Below, piece by piece: positions 17,184-24,445 of a DNA stretch of 24,445 bases (the first letter of the stretch is position 1; each line of letters starts with the position of its first letter). The position numbers and the translations under genes were made by a program. The stretch lies in NCBI GenBank assembly GCA_002338715.1, contig DDIR01000044.1, forward strand, positions 1 through 24,445, in the 5' to 3' direction. This DNA is from Phycisphaerales bacterium UBA1845. Lineage in GTDB: Bacteria; Planctomycetota; Phycisphaerae; UBA1845. The notes beneath the pieces were generated by a model. It did no database searches and was not told the DNA's origin. It worked only from the letters and a program-made list of their open reading frames with translations.

Positions 17184-17214
17184 GCAATTCATCCACTGCG
17201 CAATTCATCCACTG
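17184..17214 (+). repeat. two tandem 15-bp direct repeats
   Basis: GCAATTCATCCACTG occurs at 17184-17198 and again at 17200-17214 (period 16), followed by a degenerate third start (ACAATTCGATTG). It lies between the convergent HAF-repeat and PilZ-like genes. No function is evident; slippage duplication is the simplest explanation. Confidence 0.8.
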
Positions 17215-17238
17215 AACAATTCGATTGCTTTGATTCAA

Positions 17239-17544
17239 CTATGAATTCGCACCGATGTATTCGGCGCCAATGAGAAACAGATCGGCGTGGAGGCGGTTGA
17301 TCCTTCGAACGAAAGCGCACTTCTTATCTGGTTCAACATCTTTGGAGTTCTGGATGATCGTTTCGATGTCCATGCCTTCGATCGGGGCGTGTCCGCTACG
17401 GGTGACAAACGCCAGTCCTTGAGATGAAGATTCAAGCAACCACCCACAATGCGTATTGGACGCGAGCGGCGAATTCCAGAAGACTGACTCACTGCGAAAC
17501 TCGCGATCGGCGCTGCGCTTCTCATGAACGGTTTGACGATTCAT
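17239..17544 (-). CDS. small PilZ-like protein (third gene of trio)
   Basis: 101 residues. ATG at 17544 overlaps the TGA of the upstream gene by 4 nt (ATGA), and GGGGAAAG lies a few nt upstream, so translational coupling is likely. The core reads G-W-L-L-E-S-S-S-Q-G-L-A-F-V-T, then a strand, an acidic/polar helix and A-F-V-R-R-I-x-x-x-x-x-x-L-F-L-I-G-A-E-Y. This matches the beta-barrel pattern of PilZ domains: the SxxG turn is present as E-x-S-x-x-G, with Glu where D/N is usual, and no clear N-terminal R-x3-R is visible. The two neighbours share the same pattern, including the V-R-R-I ... A-E ending, so all three are probably paralogues. Canonical PilZ proteins bind c-di-GMP through R-x3-R and D/N-x-S-x-x-G; this one may not. 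Confidence 0.65.
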   Translation of the reverse strand: MNRQTVHEKRSADREFRSESVFWNSPLASNTHCGWLLESSSQGLAFVTRSGHAPIEGMDIETIIQNSKDVEPDKKCAFVRRINRLHADLFLIGAEYIGANS

Positions 17545-17867
17545 TTACTTTCCCCACAATCAGGTGCGCCTTTGAATTCAGCGGCTACGATCACATCGCG
17601 GCTTGAGATTTCATCGATCCGCACGACTTCGAGTTGTCGGTTCCACGGTCGACCATGAATCTTGAGATCGAGAAACGCGCCGAGTTTCGGTGCGGTACTA
17701 CGATAGGTCATAAGAGCCGCTCCGCTGTCTGAGTACTCGATCAGGCGGCACCGGCCGGTGTCTCCGTCGTGCTCACAAATCCACGTCACCCACGATTTAA
17801 TGAAGCTGCGCAGCCCCCGGCGGCGTCCCGGCTCCCTGCGTATGTGATTTCGTCGATCAATCGGCAT
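17541..17867 (-). CDS. small PilZ-domain-like protein (second gene of trio)
   Basis: 108 residues from ATG 17867. AGGAG overlaps the stop of the preceding gene and stands 8 nt before the start, a clean ribosome site. The N-terminus is Arg-rich (R-R-N-H-I-R-R-E-P-G-R-R-R), giving several possible R-x3-R arrangements of the PilZ c-di-GMP loop. Then follow C-R-L-I-E-Y-S-D-S-G-A-A-L (E-x-S-x-x-G turn), G-A-F-L-D-L-K-I-H-G, and V-V-R-I-D-E-I-S ... V-A-A-E-F, the strand order of a PilZ barrel. Of the three it is the best candidate for real c-di-GMP binding. It is the middle gene of a minus-strand operon, with 11 nt before it and a 4-nt overlap after it. The PilZ call rests on motif spacing and is not certain. 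Confidence 0.72.
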   Translation of the reverse strand: MPIDRRNHIRREPGRRRGLRSFIKSWVTWICEHDGDTGRCRLIEYSDSGAALMTYRSTAPKLGAFLDLKIHGRPWNRQLEVVRIDEISSRDVIVAAEFKGAPDCGESK

Positions 17868-17878
17868 TTTGCGTGCTC

Positions 17879-18082
17879 CTAGGATTCAATCTCAGCCACA
17901 AACTTAAATGCGGGGGCGGTTGCATCGACGATGCGCCGAACGATGGCGGTTTTGCATCCCAGTCGTTCAGCCAACTCCGGTGAAATTCGAATCCGTGAAT
18001 CCAGCTTGGGCTTCCTGCCGTTTTCAACCAAAATCATGAGGCCATTCAGCGATCGTTCTTTGAGCAGTCCAGTGCGTGTCAT
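17879..18082 (-). CDS. minimal PilZ-like protein (first gene of trio)
   Basis: 67 residues if translation begins at ATG 18082, supported by GAGG 4 nt upstream. ATG 18097 would add five residues, and a frame open to 18304 (141 aa) has an unlikely Arg/His-rich start. The sequence T-R-T-G-L-L-K-E-R-S-L-N-G-L-M-I-L-V-E has the same G-x-L-x-E-x-S-x-x-G core as the two downstream genes and the same A-I-V-R-R-I ... F-V-A-E end. The N-terminal arginine loop of PilZ is missing, so only the barrel part remains, much shorter than a ~100-residue PilZ domain. It is the first gene of the minus-strand trio, ending 11 nt before the next start. It could be a degenerate paralogue or a partner of the second protein. 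Confidence 0.6.
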   Translation of the reverse strand: MTRTGLLKERSLNGLMILVENGRKPKLDSRIRISPELAERLGCKTAIVRRIVDATAPAFKFVAEIES

Positions 18083-18423
18083 TTGACCTCGATTCATTCG
18101 CCAACGGATGACCTTGTTTGTCGACCACCGCGCCGAATGACGACGTTCATCGTTGCTGCAACTGACATGTGCCGGAATCCACTGCATGACGTTGATCAAT
18201 CTCACTGTGACAACCCGTCGGTCCAAGCGACTATTCTTTCGGTGCCCCAATCCGGCATGCTTTATGAATAACCCTGTGCGGACGGAGAGTGAACTCTGTC
18301 CCAAAATCGTTTCGACACGTTGGATCGCAAAGCAGAACTTATCAACCCGGGGTTTTTGAGACGTAAGGGGACCGACTTCGAGGGAATCTGGTCGCGCGAA
18401 CGTTGATCCTGGTTCAATAACTC
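18083..18423. other. intergenic stretch between carA and the PilZ-like genes
   Basis: This 341-base stretch follows carA and precedes the PilZ-like operon, with both transcribed leftward. No convincing gene, tRNA or strong hairpin was found. A 4-bp stem AACC-CGG-GGTT followed by TTTT lies near 18344-18358 on the plus strand, which is the wrong strand for ending carA. The promoter of the PilZ-like genes is expected here but is not recognisable. Confidence 0.6.
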
Positions 18424-19566
18424 TTAGATCAATAGCTGACGAGTGACGGGGGTGCGGTTGCGGACGGCGTCGACGAACTTGGCGAAGACGTATGCTGCAT
18501 CGTGCGGGCCCGGACTTGCCTCCGGGTGAAACTGCACCGTCATGATCTGCTTGTCGGCGTGAATGAAACCCTCGACGCTTTGATCGTTGAGGTTGATGTG
18601 GGTAATCTCCGCGCCAACGCCCTCCAGGGACGCGGCGTCAACCGCGAATCCATGGTTCTGGCTGGTGATTTCGACGCGGTCTGCCGGCTTGTTCAATACG
18701 GGCAAATTCCCGCCATGGTGCCCGAAATTCAACTTGAACGTCTTCGCCCCCAGCGCCAACGCCAACATCTGATGACCGAGGCAGATGCCCAATATCGGAA
18801 CATCACCCGCCAATTCTGCCAGCAACTCGATCGTCGTACCGACAGCCGCAGGGTCACCGGGCCCGTTGCCCACCAGGATTCCATCGGGGGCCAACTCCCT
18901 GACGCGCCCAGCCGACACGTTCGGCGGGGCGACGGTGACTTGGCATCCCAATTCTGCAAGATGCCGAAGGATGTTGTGTTTGATCCCGCAATCCAGTGCC
19001 ACGACGTGACACGTTTTCTCGCCGGCATTGATCTCCGAGGCTGTCGGTTCGCCGAGGCGTTCGGTCCACTCGCGTTCGGTTTCCGATGCGACGCGTTCGG
19101 CCAAGTTGGCGCCTTCCATCGACGGCGCTTCGCGGGCGAGACGCACCATCTCGGCTTCGTCGCTGATTTCCGTCGAAATCACGCCGCGAACCGCGCCTTG
19201 CGAGCGAATGCGCCTGGCGATGGCCCGCGTGTCGATGTTGCTGATGCCGATGACGTTGTGCTCGATGAGAAATTCTTCAAGCGCGCCCGTCGCGCGGAAG
19301 TTACTCGGACGTCTGGGCAAATCCTTGACCACAAATCCCGAAAGCTGCGGGCGAAGCGACTCGAAGTCCTGCGGATTCACGCCATAGTTGCCGATCTGCG
19401 GAAACGTCATCGTCACAATCTGACCGCAATACGACGGATCGGTGAAGATCTCCTGGTACCCGGTCAGTGATGTGTTGAAGACGACCTCACCCACGCTCGT
19501 GCCCGTCGCGCCGAACGATTGACCCGAAAACACAAAGCCGTTTTCCAATGCCAGCTTGCAGATCAT
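18424..19566 (-). CDS. carA: carbamoyl-phosphate synthase small (glutaminase) subunit
   Basis: 380 residues, the family length, from ATG 19566. The frame is open further upstream, but that part is a shadow of carB. The start overlaps the carB stop (ATGA, 19563-19566). The N-terminal CarA domain has G-x-V-F-x-G and the hallmark [17 protein letters not shown]. The C-terminal class I glutamine amidotransferase domain holds the nucleophile Cys262 (G-I-C-L-G-H-Q), the following N-F-G-H-H-G-G-N motif, and His347/Glu349 in Q-F-H-P-E-A. All catalytic residues are present. It hydrolyses glutamine and passes ammonia to CarB for carbamoyl phosphate, the entry to pyrimidine and arginine synthesis. It lies downstream of carB rather than upstream, and coupling by the 4-nt overlap should keep the subunits balanced. 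Confidence 0.97.
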   Translation of the reverse strand: MICKLALENGFVFSGQSFGATGTSVGEVVFNTSLTGYQEIFTDPSYCGQIVTMTFPQIGNYGVNPQDFESLRPQLSGFVVKDLPRRPSNFRATGALEEFLIEHNVIGISNIDTRAIARRIRSQGAVRGVISTEISDEAEMVRLAREAPSMEGANLAERVASETEREWTERLGEPTASEINAGEKTCHVVALDCGIKHNILRHLAELGCQVTVAPPNVSAGRVRELAPDGILVGNGPGDPAAVGTTIELLAELAGDVPILGICLGHQMLALALGAKTFKLNFGHHGGNLPVLNKPADRVEITSQNHGFAVDAASLEGVGAEITHINLNDQSVEGFIHADKQIMTVQFHPEASPGPHDAAYVFAKFVDAVRNRTPVTRQLLI

Positions 19567-22500
19567 CGCATGCGCTCCCCTGCCGCCACCAGATTCGCGT
19601 GAATCGCGAGGTAATCCTGAAGCGCTTTGACGGTGGATTTGCCTTCTTTCAGCGAGCGGATCGCGCCGACAACCGCTTTCGCGCCGGCCAGCGTGGTGAT
19701 TAGTGGAATTCCGCGCCCAATCGATGCCGCCCGCCATCGCCCTTCGTCCGATGCACTGCCGGTATGGATCGGCGTGTTGATTAAGAGGTCGAGCGCCCCG
19801 GATTTGATCAGGTCGAGCAGGAACGGATGTTCGCCATCGGCGTATTTGGAAACGATCGCCGTCTCGATGCCCTGCTCAGCCAGCACGTTGTGCGTGCCAA
19901 TCGTTGACACCAGTTCGAATCCCAATTCTTTCAATTCGCGGGCCACCGAGATAATGCGCGGTTTGTCGGGATCATTGACGCTGACAAGGGCTTTTCCCGA
20001 TGTGGGCAGTCTAGTGCCAGCCGCCAGCATCGCTTTTGCAAAGGCGGCTGGAAATGTTTCGTCGATTCCCATCACTTCACCGGTGCTGCGCATCTCCGGT
20101 CCGAGCACGCAGTCAACCCCGGCGAATCGGTTGAACGGGAAGACCGGCGCTTTGACGGCCACGTGGCGTGGTGCGAGCGGTTCACCAACGCCGACATCCG
20201 CCAGCGCTTCGGTAAGCGTGCGGCCCAGCATCAGTTGCGTCGCGATTTTGGCCCAAGGGATTCCAGTGGCTTTGCTGACGAACGGGATGGTGCGCGACGC
20301 CCGCGGATTAACCTCGATGATGTAGACCACGCGACCCTGCACGGCGAACTGCACGTTCATCAAACCGCACACGCCTAGGCGGCGCGCGAGCAGTTTGGTC
20401 TGGTGCTTGATTTCGTCGACGAGCGAAGGCGACAGGCTATAAGGCGGAAGCACGCAGCAACTGTCACCGCTGTGGATGCCGGCTTCTTCGATGTGCTCCA
20501 TGATGCCGCAAATGTCGCAGCGGGCTTCGGCTGGATCGCGATGCGGCTGACCGTAATCGCTGACCGCATCGACATCGACTTCGACGGCATCGAGCAGGAA
20601 CTTTTCGACGAGGATCGGATGCTGCGCGTTGGATTGCGGGTCGCGATCGGTCGCCTGCAAGGCATGGTCGATGTAGCGCTCGAGGTCTTGCGGGTTGTTG
20701 CAAATCTCCATCCCGCGCCCGCCAAGGACATACGATGGTCGGGCCAACACCGGGTAACCGATTTCCTCCGCGATCGACATCGCTTCGTCTTTGGAGAGGG
20801 CGATGCCATTGGGCGGTTGGCGCAGACCGAGTTCGTGGAGCACCTGCTGGAAGTGCTGGCGATCCTCGGCTGAGTGAATGCTTTCGGGCGTCGTGCCCAG
20901 AATCGGAACGCCCGCATCTTTTAACTTCTGTGCGAGGTTCAGCGGTGTCTGCCCACCGAACTGCACGATCACACCGCGCAGGTAACCGGTGTGCTCCGGA
21001 GAAAACGGACCGTTGTTGAGTCGTTCGCAGATGTTAAAGACATTTTCATGCGTCAACGGTTCAAAAAAGAGCAGGTCGCTCGTGTCGTAGTCGGTGCTGA
21101 CGGTTTCCGGATTGGAGTTGACCATCACCGACTCGAACCCCAGCCCCCGCGCCGCCTGCGATGCATGCACGCAGCAATAGTCGAACTCAATTCCCTGTCC
21201 AATGCGATTCGGTCCGCCGCCCAGCACGATGACTTTCGGGCGATCGGTTACTTTCAACTCGTCGTCGTGCGATTCGACAAGGATGTGTTCATCATCGATC
21301 GCCCGGCAGCGATACACCGAGTCGACGCCGTTTTCGCGCAGGGCTTGCTGGAGTGCGCCGTTACCCGTACCGCTAGGTTGCTTCAATTCGGCGGCGGCGC
21401 TTCTGCTCTTGATCACCTGCGCGATCGGTTTCTCGTGCGTTGAATAGAAGTAGGGCGTGTACGCTTCAAACTCAGCCGCACACGTATCGACCTGCTTGTA
21501 CTTTGCCCGGTCGAATCGATTCTTGATGAGTGCCAGCGTGGACGAGTCGATCCGCCAGATGCTTTGCAGTTGGGCGTCGTCGTATCCGAAGCGCTTGGCC
21601 TGTTGGAAGATATCCTCCAACTCGACCGTCATGCGAAGCGCGGGCAGGTTGCGCACCTCGAAGGCAGCTAGCTTCTGCTCGAATTGGACCAACTCATCAA
21701 ATTGATCGAGGAACCATGGATCGATTCCAGACAATTCATGAACGCGCTCGACCGACCACCCTTGCTTGAGTGCGTATCGAATGTAATAGATGCGACCCTG
21801 ACATGGCGTCTTGATCTTCGCGATGAGCACCTCATCGGGCACCGGCCACTTCGTCCACGCTTGCTCAAGCCAATCGCCCGGCGCTTCCGCGAGTGAACTC
21901 GATTGGACTGCAGCCTGCCGGGGCGACGCATCCTGTCCGAAGGCATCCAGCCAGACCGCGCCATCGTCAGCCGCGTTCGATGGCGCTTCCCCTTCGGCCA
22001 TCAACCACTTGTCATTGACGCCAAGGCCATACCCGACGCGCTTGATTTCCATCGAGCGGATGCATTTTTGGAACGCTTCCTTGAACGTGCGACCGATCGC
22101 CATCGCTTCACCGACCGACTTCATCGATGTGGTGAGCGTCTCGTCGGCATCGCGGAATTTTTCGAAGGCGAAACGCGGCATCTTCACGACGCAGTAGTCG
22201 ATCACCGGTTCAAAGCTGGCTGGCGTTTCGCGGGTGATGTCGTTGGGCAGTTCGTCGAGCGAATATCCGATCGCCAACTTGGTTGCGATCTTGGCGATGG
22301 GAAACCCCGTCGCTTTCGACGCCAATGCCGACGATCGCGACACCCGCGGGTTCATTTCGATCACGACAAGCCGGCCATCTTTCGGGTTGACCGCGAATTG
22401 AATGTTCGACCCGCCGGTTTCGACGCCGACGGCGCGGATGATCTTGATCGCCGCGTCGCGCATCCGCTGATATTCCCGGTCCGAAAGCGTCATCGCTGGG

Positions 22501-23267
22501 GCGACAGTGATGGAGTCGCCGGTATGAACCCCCATTGGATCGAGGTTTTCGATCGAGCAGACGACCACCACGTTGTCCTTGTGGTCGCGCATCATCTCGA
22601 GTTCGAATTCCTTCCAACCCGTCAGGTCCTCTTCGATGAGCACTTCGCTGACCCGCGATTGATTCAGTCCGTCTTTGACGATGCGCTCGAATGCTTCGAG
22701 TGAGCTGGCCATCCCGCCGCCCACGCCCCCGAGCGTATATGCAGGTCTTATGCATACGGGTAGTTGCACGTCTTTGAGGATTTCGAGCGCTTCGTCGAAG
22801 GTGTGGGCGATTCCGGATCGGGGCAGACCGATACCGGCTTGGATCATGGTCTGCTTGAATGCGTCGCGGTCTTCGGCCCGATGAATCGTCTCGCGATCGG
22901 CGCCGATGAGCCGCACGTTTTGACGTTCGAGGACGCCATGTTCTGCGGCTTCCATCGCGCAGTTCAAACCGGTTTGCCCACCGAGCGTTGGCAGGATCGC
23001 GTCGACCGGTGTGCCACGCTTGGCTTCGATTGTGAGGATTTCTTCGAGGACTTCCCAGTTGATCGGCTCGATGTAGGTTCGATCCGCCAACTGGGGGTCG
23101 GTCATGATTGTGGCTGGATTACTGTTTAGAAGGACAACGCTGACGCCTTCTTCGCGAAGCGCCCGGCATGCCTGCGTTCCGGAATAGTCGAATTCACAAG
23201 CTTGGCCAATGACAATAGGACCACTTCCGATGATGAGTACGCGGTTGATGGACGGGTGCCGGGGCAT
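19563..23267 (-). CDS. carB: carbamoyl-phosphate synthase large subunit (enlarged)
   Basis: 1234 residues from ATG 23267; this is about 160 longer than typical CarB (~1073). The start is chosen because [22 protein letters not shown] begins the family sequence there, with AGGAA 12 nt upstream; a frame reaching 23411 adds unrelated residues. The two homologous synthetase halves are visible, the second opening at K678 ([14 protein letters not shown]). Each has the ATP-grasp P-x-Y-x-L-G-G segment and E-x-N-P-R-x-S/A-R metal-binding motif. The C-terminal MGS-like allosteric domain occupies roughly the last 135 residues. Extra length sits mainly at ~408-492 and ~611-677, with a smaller insertion before the C-G-I-M-E-H-I motif. 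It makes carbamoyl phosphate from bicarbonate, ammonia and two ATP. No frameshift is seen. Confidence 0.96.
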   Translation of the reverse strand: MPRHPSINRVLIIGSGPIVIGQACEFDYSGTQACRALREEGVSVVLLNSNPATIMTDPQLADRTYIEPINWEVLEEILTIEAKRGTPVDAILPTLGGQTGLNCAMEAAEHGVLERQNVRLIGADRETIHRAEDRDAFKQTMIQAGIGLPRSGIAHTFDEALEILKDVQLPVCIRPAYTLGGVGGGMASSLEAFERIVKDGLNQSRVSEVLIEEDLTGWKEFELEMMRDHKDNVVVVCSIENLDPMGVHTGDSITVAPAMTLSDREYQRMRDAAIKIIRAVGVETGGSNIQFAVNPKDGRLVVIEMNPRVSRSSALASKATGFPIAKIATKLAIGYSLDELPNDITRETPASFEPVIDYCVVKMPRFAFEKFRDADETLTTSMKSVGEAMAIGRTFKEAFQKCIRSMEIKRVGYGLGVNDKWLMAEGEAPSNAADDGAVWLDAFGQDASPRQAAVQSSSLAEAPGDWLEQAWTKWPVPDEVLIAKIKTPCQGRIYYIRYALKQGWSVERVHELSGIDPWFLDQFDELVQFEQKLAAFEVRNLPALRMTVELEDIFQQAKRFGYDDAQLQSIWRIDSSTLALIKNRFDRAKYKQVDTCAAEFEAYTPYFYSTHEKPIAQVIKSRSAAAELKQPSGTGNGALQQALRENGVDSVYRCRAIDDEHILVESHDDELKVTDRPKVIVLGGGPNRIGQGIEFDYCCVHASQAARGLGFESVMVNSNPETVSTDYDTSDLLFFEPLTHENVFNICERLNNGPFSPEHTGYLRGVIVQFGGQTPLNLAQKLKDAGVPILGTTPESIHSAEDRQHFQQVLHELGLRQPPNGIALSKDEAMSIAEEIGYPVLARPSYVLGGRGMEICNNPQDLERYIDHALQATDRDPQSNAQHPILVEKFLLDAVEVDVDAVSDYGQPHRDPAEARCDICGIMEHIEEAGIHSGDSCCVLPPYSLSPSLVDEIKHQTKLLARRLGVCGLMNVQFAVQGRVVYIIEVNPRASRTIPFVSKATGIPWAKIATQLMLGRTLTEALADVGVGEPLAPRHVAVKAPVFPFNRFAGVDCVLGPEMRSTGEVMGIDETFPAAFAKAMLAAGTRLPTSGKALVSVNDPDKPRIISVARELKELGFELVSTIGTHNVLAEQGIETAIVSKYADGEHPFLLDLIKSGALDLLINTPIHTGSASDEGRWRAASIGRGIPLITTLAGAKAVVGAIRSLKEGKSTVKALQDYLAIHANLVAAGERMR

Positions 23268-23613
23268 GGCGTCGGCGTTCCTCGCGTTTGGGCTTGACGT
23301 GCGACTTGTCGCACAAGTTGAGGGGAACATAGCAAAGTCTGAGGATGGTTCAACGCCTGAATTCTCAAAGCGATGTTGAATTGTTCCGAATGCACCGGTG
23401 CAAACGCGCAAGCGTCAGTTGGTGTTGCATATTACGCTTGCGACGAATGAGCAGGACAACGCGCGGAATGACCCGAACCTGACCGCGCGGCTTGGGATGC
23501 AAACGACGGTGTCATATTTTCAACCGGACAAATTGATTTCAAATCGCGCAAGTTTTTTCTCTGCCAACTGTTTTGATCGATGCGATTCCGATGGCGGAAG
23601 CGCGTGGTCGGAA

Positions 23614-23648
23614 AACTCACAGCCGACGACGTGCGGGGGCTGTGAGTT
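23614..23648. other. perfect 11-bp hairpin in the carB/GH3 gap
   Basis: Arms AACTCACAGCC (23614-23624) and GGCTGTGAGTT (23638-23648) pair perfectly around a 13-nt loop. On the minus strand the arm ends in TTTT, which would suit a weak intrinsic terminator for leftward transcription; on the plus strand no T-run follows. It could instead be a leader structure, a small-RNA end or a protein-binding dyad. Confidence 0.6.
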
Positions 23649-23773
23649 GTTCGTCACCGCTTCTTGGGCAGAATCCGATGGGTTGGAACTGATAGGGTAG
23701 CCGTCGAAATCGGTGATTTTGTGATGGACTCGGTTTTCGACTACAGTTGCGGCTGGCAGCGGAAATAAAGGCA

Positions 23774-23787
23774 TGCAAGCGCTTTCA
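23774..23787. promoter_or_regulatory. LacI/GalR-family operator upstream of the GH3 gene
   Basis: TGCAAGCGCTTTCA matches the LacI-family/cre consensus TGnAAnCGnTTnCA at every fixed position. It ends 23 nt before the GH3 start codon, where a repressor would block the promoter or early transcript. No LacI-family gene is in the window, so the regulator must be elsewhere. Confidence 0.75.
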
Positions 23788-23810
23788 TCAGGCTCCTGGA
23801 GATGCACCCC

Positions 23811-24445
23811 ATGAACAAAGGCTTTCGTCATCGCGCCGGGCGGCTGAGCGCATTGCTGGCATTGGTACTGCTCGCTGGATACGTGTCGCGTGCAGAGGCT
23901 GACGCCCCCCAAGCCGGGCAAGTGGCGGCATCGAAGCGCGTTGAAGAATTGCTGGGCGCGATGTCGCTTGAAGAAAAGCTCGGGCAGTTGACCCAGCGGC
24001 CCGGCGGCATGCGTTCAGACGACAACCCCGAAGTCGCCCGCACCAAACTTGAAGATCTCAAAACGGAAATTCGCGAAGGTCGGGTTGGTTCGCTCCTCGG
24101 CGCGTTCGGCGCGGAATACATCAACGACCTGCAACGGGTGGCTGTCGAAGAATCGAAGCACGGCATTCCGCTGATCATTGGTAACGACATCATCCATGGC
24201 TGCCGAACGACCTTCCCCATCCCGCTGGCGGAAGCCGCGAGTTGGGATTTGAAACTTGTCGAACGCAGTGCGCACATCGCTGCCGTCGAAGCCGCTGCCT
24301 CCGGAACCGATTGGACCTTCGCCCCGATGGTCGACATCTGCCGCGACCCGCGGTGGGGACGGGTGGCTGAAGGCTCGGGCGAAGACCCATACCTTGGCGC
24401 GCAAATGGCAGCTGCCCGCGTTCGCGGGTTTCAAGGGCGCGATCT
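23811..24445 (+). CDS. exported glycoside hydrolase family 3 (BglX-like beta-glucosidase), 3' end outside window
   Basis: 211 codons are visible before the window ends. ATG 23811 is chosen because GGAG (23798-23801) is 9 nt upstream; an in-frame ATG at 23802 abuts that site. The N-terminus has a basic start (M-N-K-G-F-R-H-R), a hydrophobic core and A-E-A-D-A near 31-35, a Sec signal. The GH3 N-terminal TIM-barrel domain follows: V-E-E-L-L-G-A-M-S-L-E-E-K-L-G-Q-L, then H-G-I-P-L-I-I-G-N-D-I-I-H-G, T-F-P-I-P-L-A-E-A-A-S-W-D, and the family hallmark R-D-P-R-W-G-R with E-G-S-G-E-D-P-Y-L-G. This order is that of periplasmic BglX-type enzymes, which release glucose or related sugars from beta-linked oligosaccharides. 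The catalytic Asp nucleophile region lies beyond the window. A LacI-type operator just upstream suggests induction by a sugar. Confidence 0.93.
   Translation, partial: MNKGFRHRAGRLSALLALVLLAGYVSRAEADAPQAGQVAASKRVEELLGAMSLEEKLGQLTQRPGGMRSDDNPEVARTKLEDLKTEIREGRVGSLLGAFGAEYINDLQRVAVEESKHGIPLIIGNDIIHGCRTTFPIPLAEAASWDLKLVERSAHIAAVEAAASGTDWTFAPMVDICRDPRWGRVAEGSGEDPYLGAQMAAARVRGFQGRD

Larger units (their letters stand above)
23268..23810. other. 543-base divergent intergenic region between carB and the GH3 gene
   Basis: The carB and GH3 genes point away from each other, so both promoters should lie here. No convincing gene was found; the frames at 23398-23700 (plus) and 23520-23921 (minus) have no ribosome site or recognisable features. 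The region holds the hairpin at 23614-23648 and the LacI-type operator at 23774-23787. No recognisable pyrimidine attenuator was seen before carB. Confidence 0.7.

Noticed and set aside
17235..17525. 96-codon minus-strand frame overlapping the third PilZ-like gene
   Set aside because: The neighbouring frame 17239-17544 shares motifs with two adjacent paralogues and has coupled translation signals; this one has neither.
18098..18304. Longer N-terminus for the first PilZ-like gene
   Set aside because: The extension is Arg/His/Trp-rich without PilZ features; the ATG at 18082 has a GAGG site.
18344..18358. Possible terminator AACC-CGG-GGTT with T-run
   Set aside because: The stem is only 4 bp and on the plus strand, where no gene ends; carA is on the minus strand.
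18502..19470. 322-codon open frame antisense to carA
   Set aside because: carA with all catalytic residues occupies the opposite strand; the antisense product has shadow-like composition (Arg/His/Asp/Gly) and no family features.
19567..19737. N-terminal extension of carA
   Set aside because: These codons lie inside carB in another frame and do not resemble CarA; the family sequence begins at the ATG overlapping the carB stop.
21903..22703. 266-codon open frame antisense to carB
   Set aside because: It lies within intact carB; Arg/Asp/His-rich product without motifs.
23268..23411. N-terminal extension of carB
   Set aside because: The extra 48 residues are unlike CarB, and the ATG at 23267 fits the family start with a ribosome site upstream.
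23398..23700. 100-codon plus-strand frame in the carB/GH3 gap
   Set aside because: No ribosome site, no signal peptide or domain, and it runs through the hairpin; not supportable as a gene.

Overview
The window looks like a chromosomal segment of a planctomycete (phylum Planctomycetota, class not resolvable from this sequence). The reasons are the style of the exported proteins (Cys-rich GACC modules, thrombospondin-3/dockerin-like Asp-rich ends, HAF-type repeats), an uncoupled BlaI/M56 sensor pair, very large TPR and PD40 proteins, and moderately high G+C. No tRNA, rRNA, CRISPR array, transposase or phage gene was seen. The right end cuts a GH3 glycosidase and the left end cuts a TPR protein.

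Layout. (1) 2-3409, plus strand: tail of a TPR/NlpI-like protein, then a large modular secreted protein. (2) 3451-4425/4467, minus strand: an unrecognised soluble protein, divergent from the next block. (3) 4580-15747, plus strand: blaI repressor, M56 membrane protease (BlaR1-like), 1073-residue exported TPR protein, ExbB/TolQ-like channel subunit, ExbD/TolR-like subunit, and a 1074-residue protein joining a PD40 (TolB-like) propeller to a TonB-like segment. (4) 15895-17163, plus: exported HAF-repeat protein with a dockerin-like end. (5) 17239-18082, minus: three tightly packed small PilZ-like proteins. (6) 18424-23267, minus: carB then carA (carbamoyl-phosphate synthase), in the reverse of the usual order and overlapping by 4 nt. 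(7) 23811-end, plus: exported GH3 beta-glucosidase with a perfect LacI-family operator upstream.

The block most worth attention is (3). An imperfect dyad resembling a BlaI operator sits between the divergent hypothetical gene and blaI. Behind it lie a sensor-protease without a penicillin-binding domain and a complete set of parts for a proton-driven envelope machine: TPR periplasmic protein, ExbB, ExbD and a transducer. The transducer has three predicted membrane segments. The third carries the S-x3-H signature of TonB and is followed by about 410 residues of Pro-rich periplasmic linker, a carboxypeptidase-regulatory-like domain and a beta-rich end. A PD40 propeller lies in the loop between membrane segments 1 and 2. 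I infer a TonB/Tol hybrid whose synthesis is controlled by a membrane-sensed proteolytic switch. The parts are visible in the sequence; the function is inference.

How the rest fits: carBA supplies carbamoyl phosphate for pyrimidines and arginine. The PilZ-like trio may be c-di-GMP related, but its binding motif is degenerate. The GH3 gene is probably carbohydrate-controlled through the LacI-type site.
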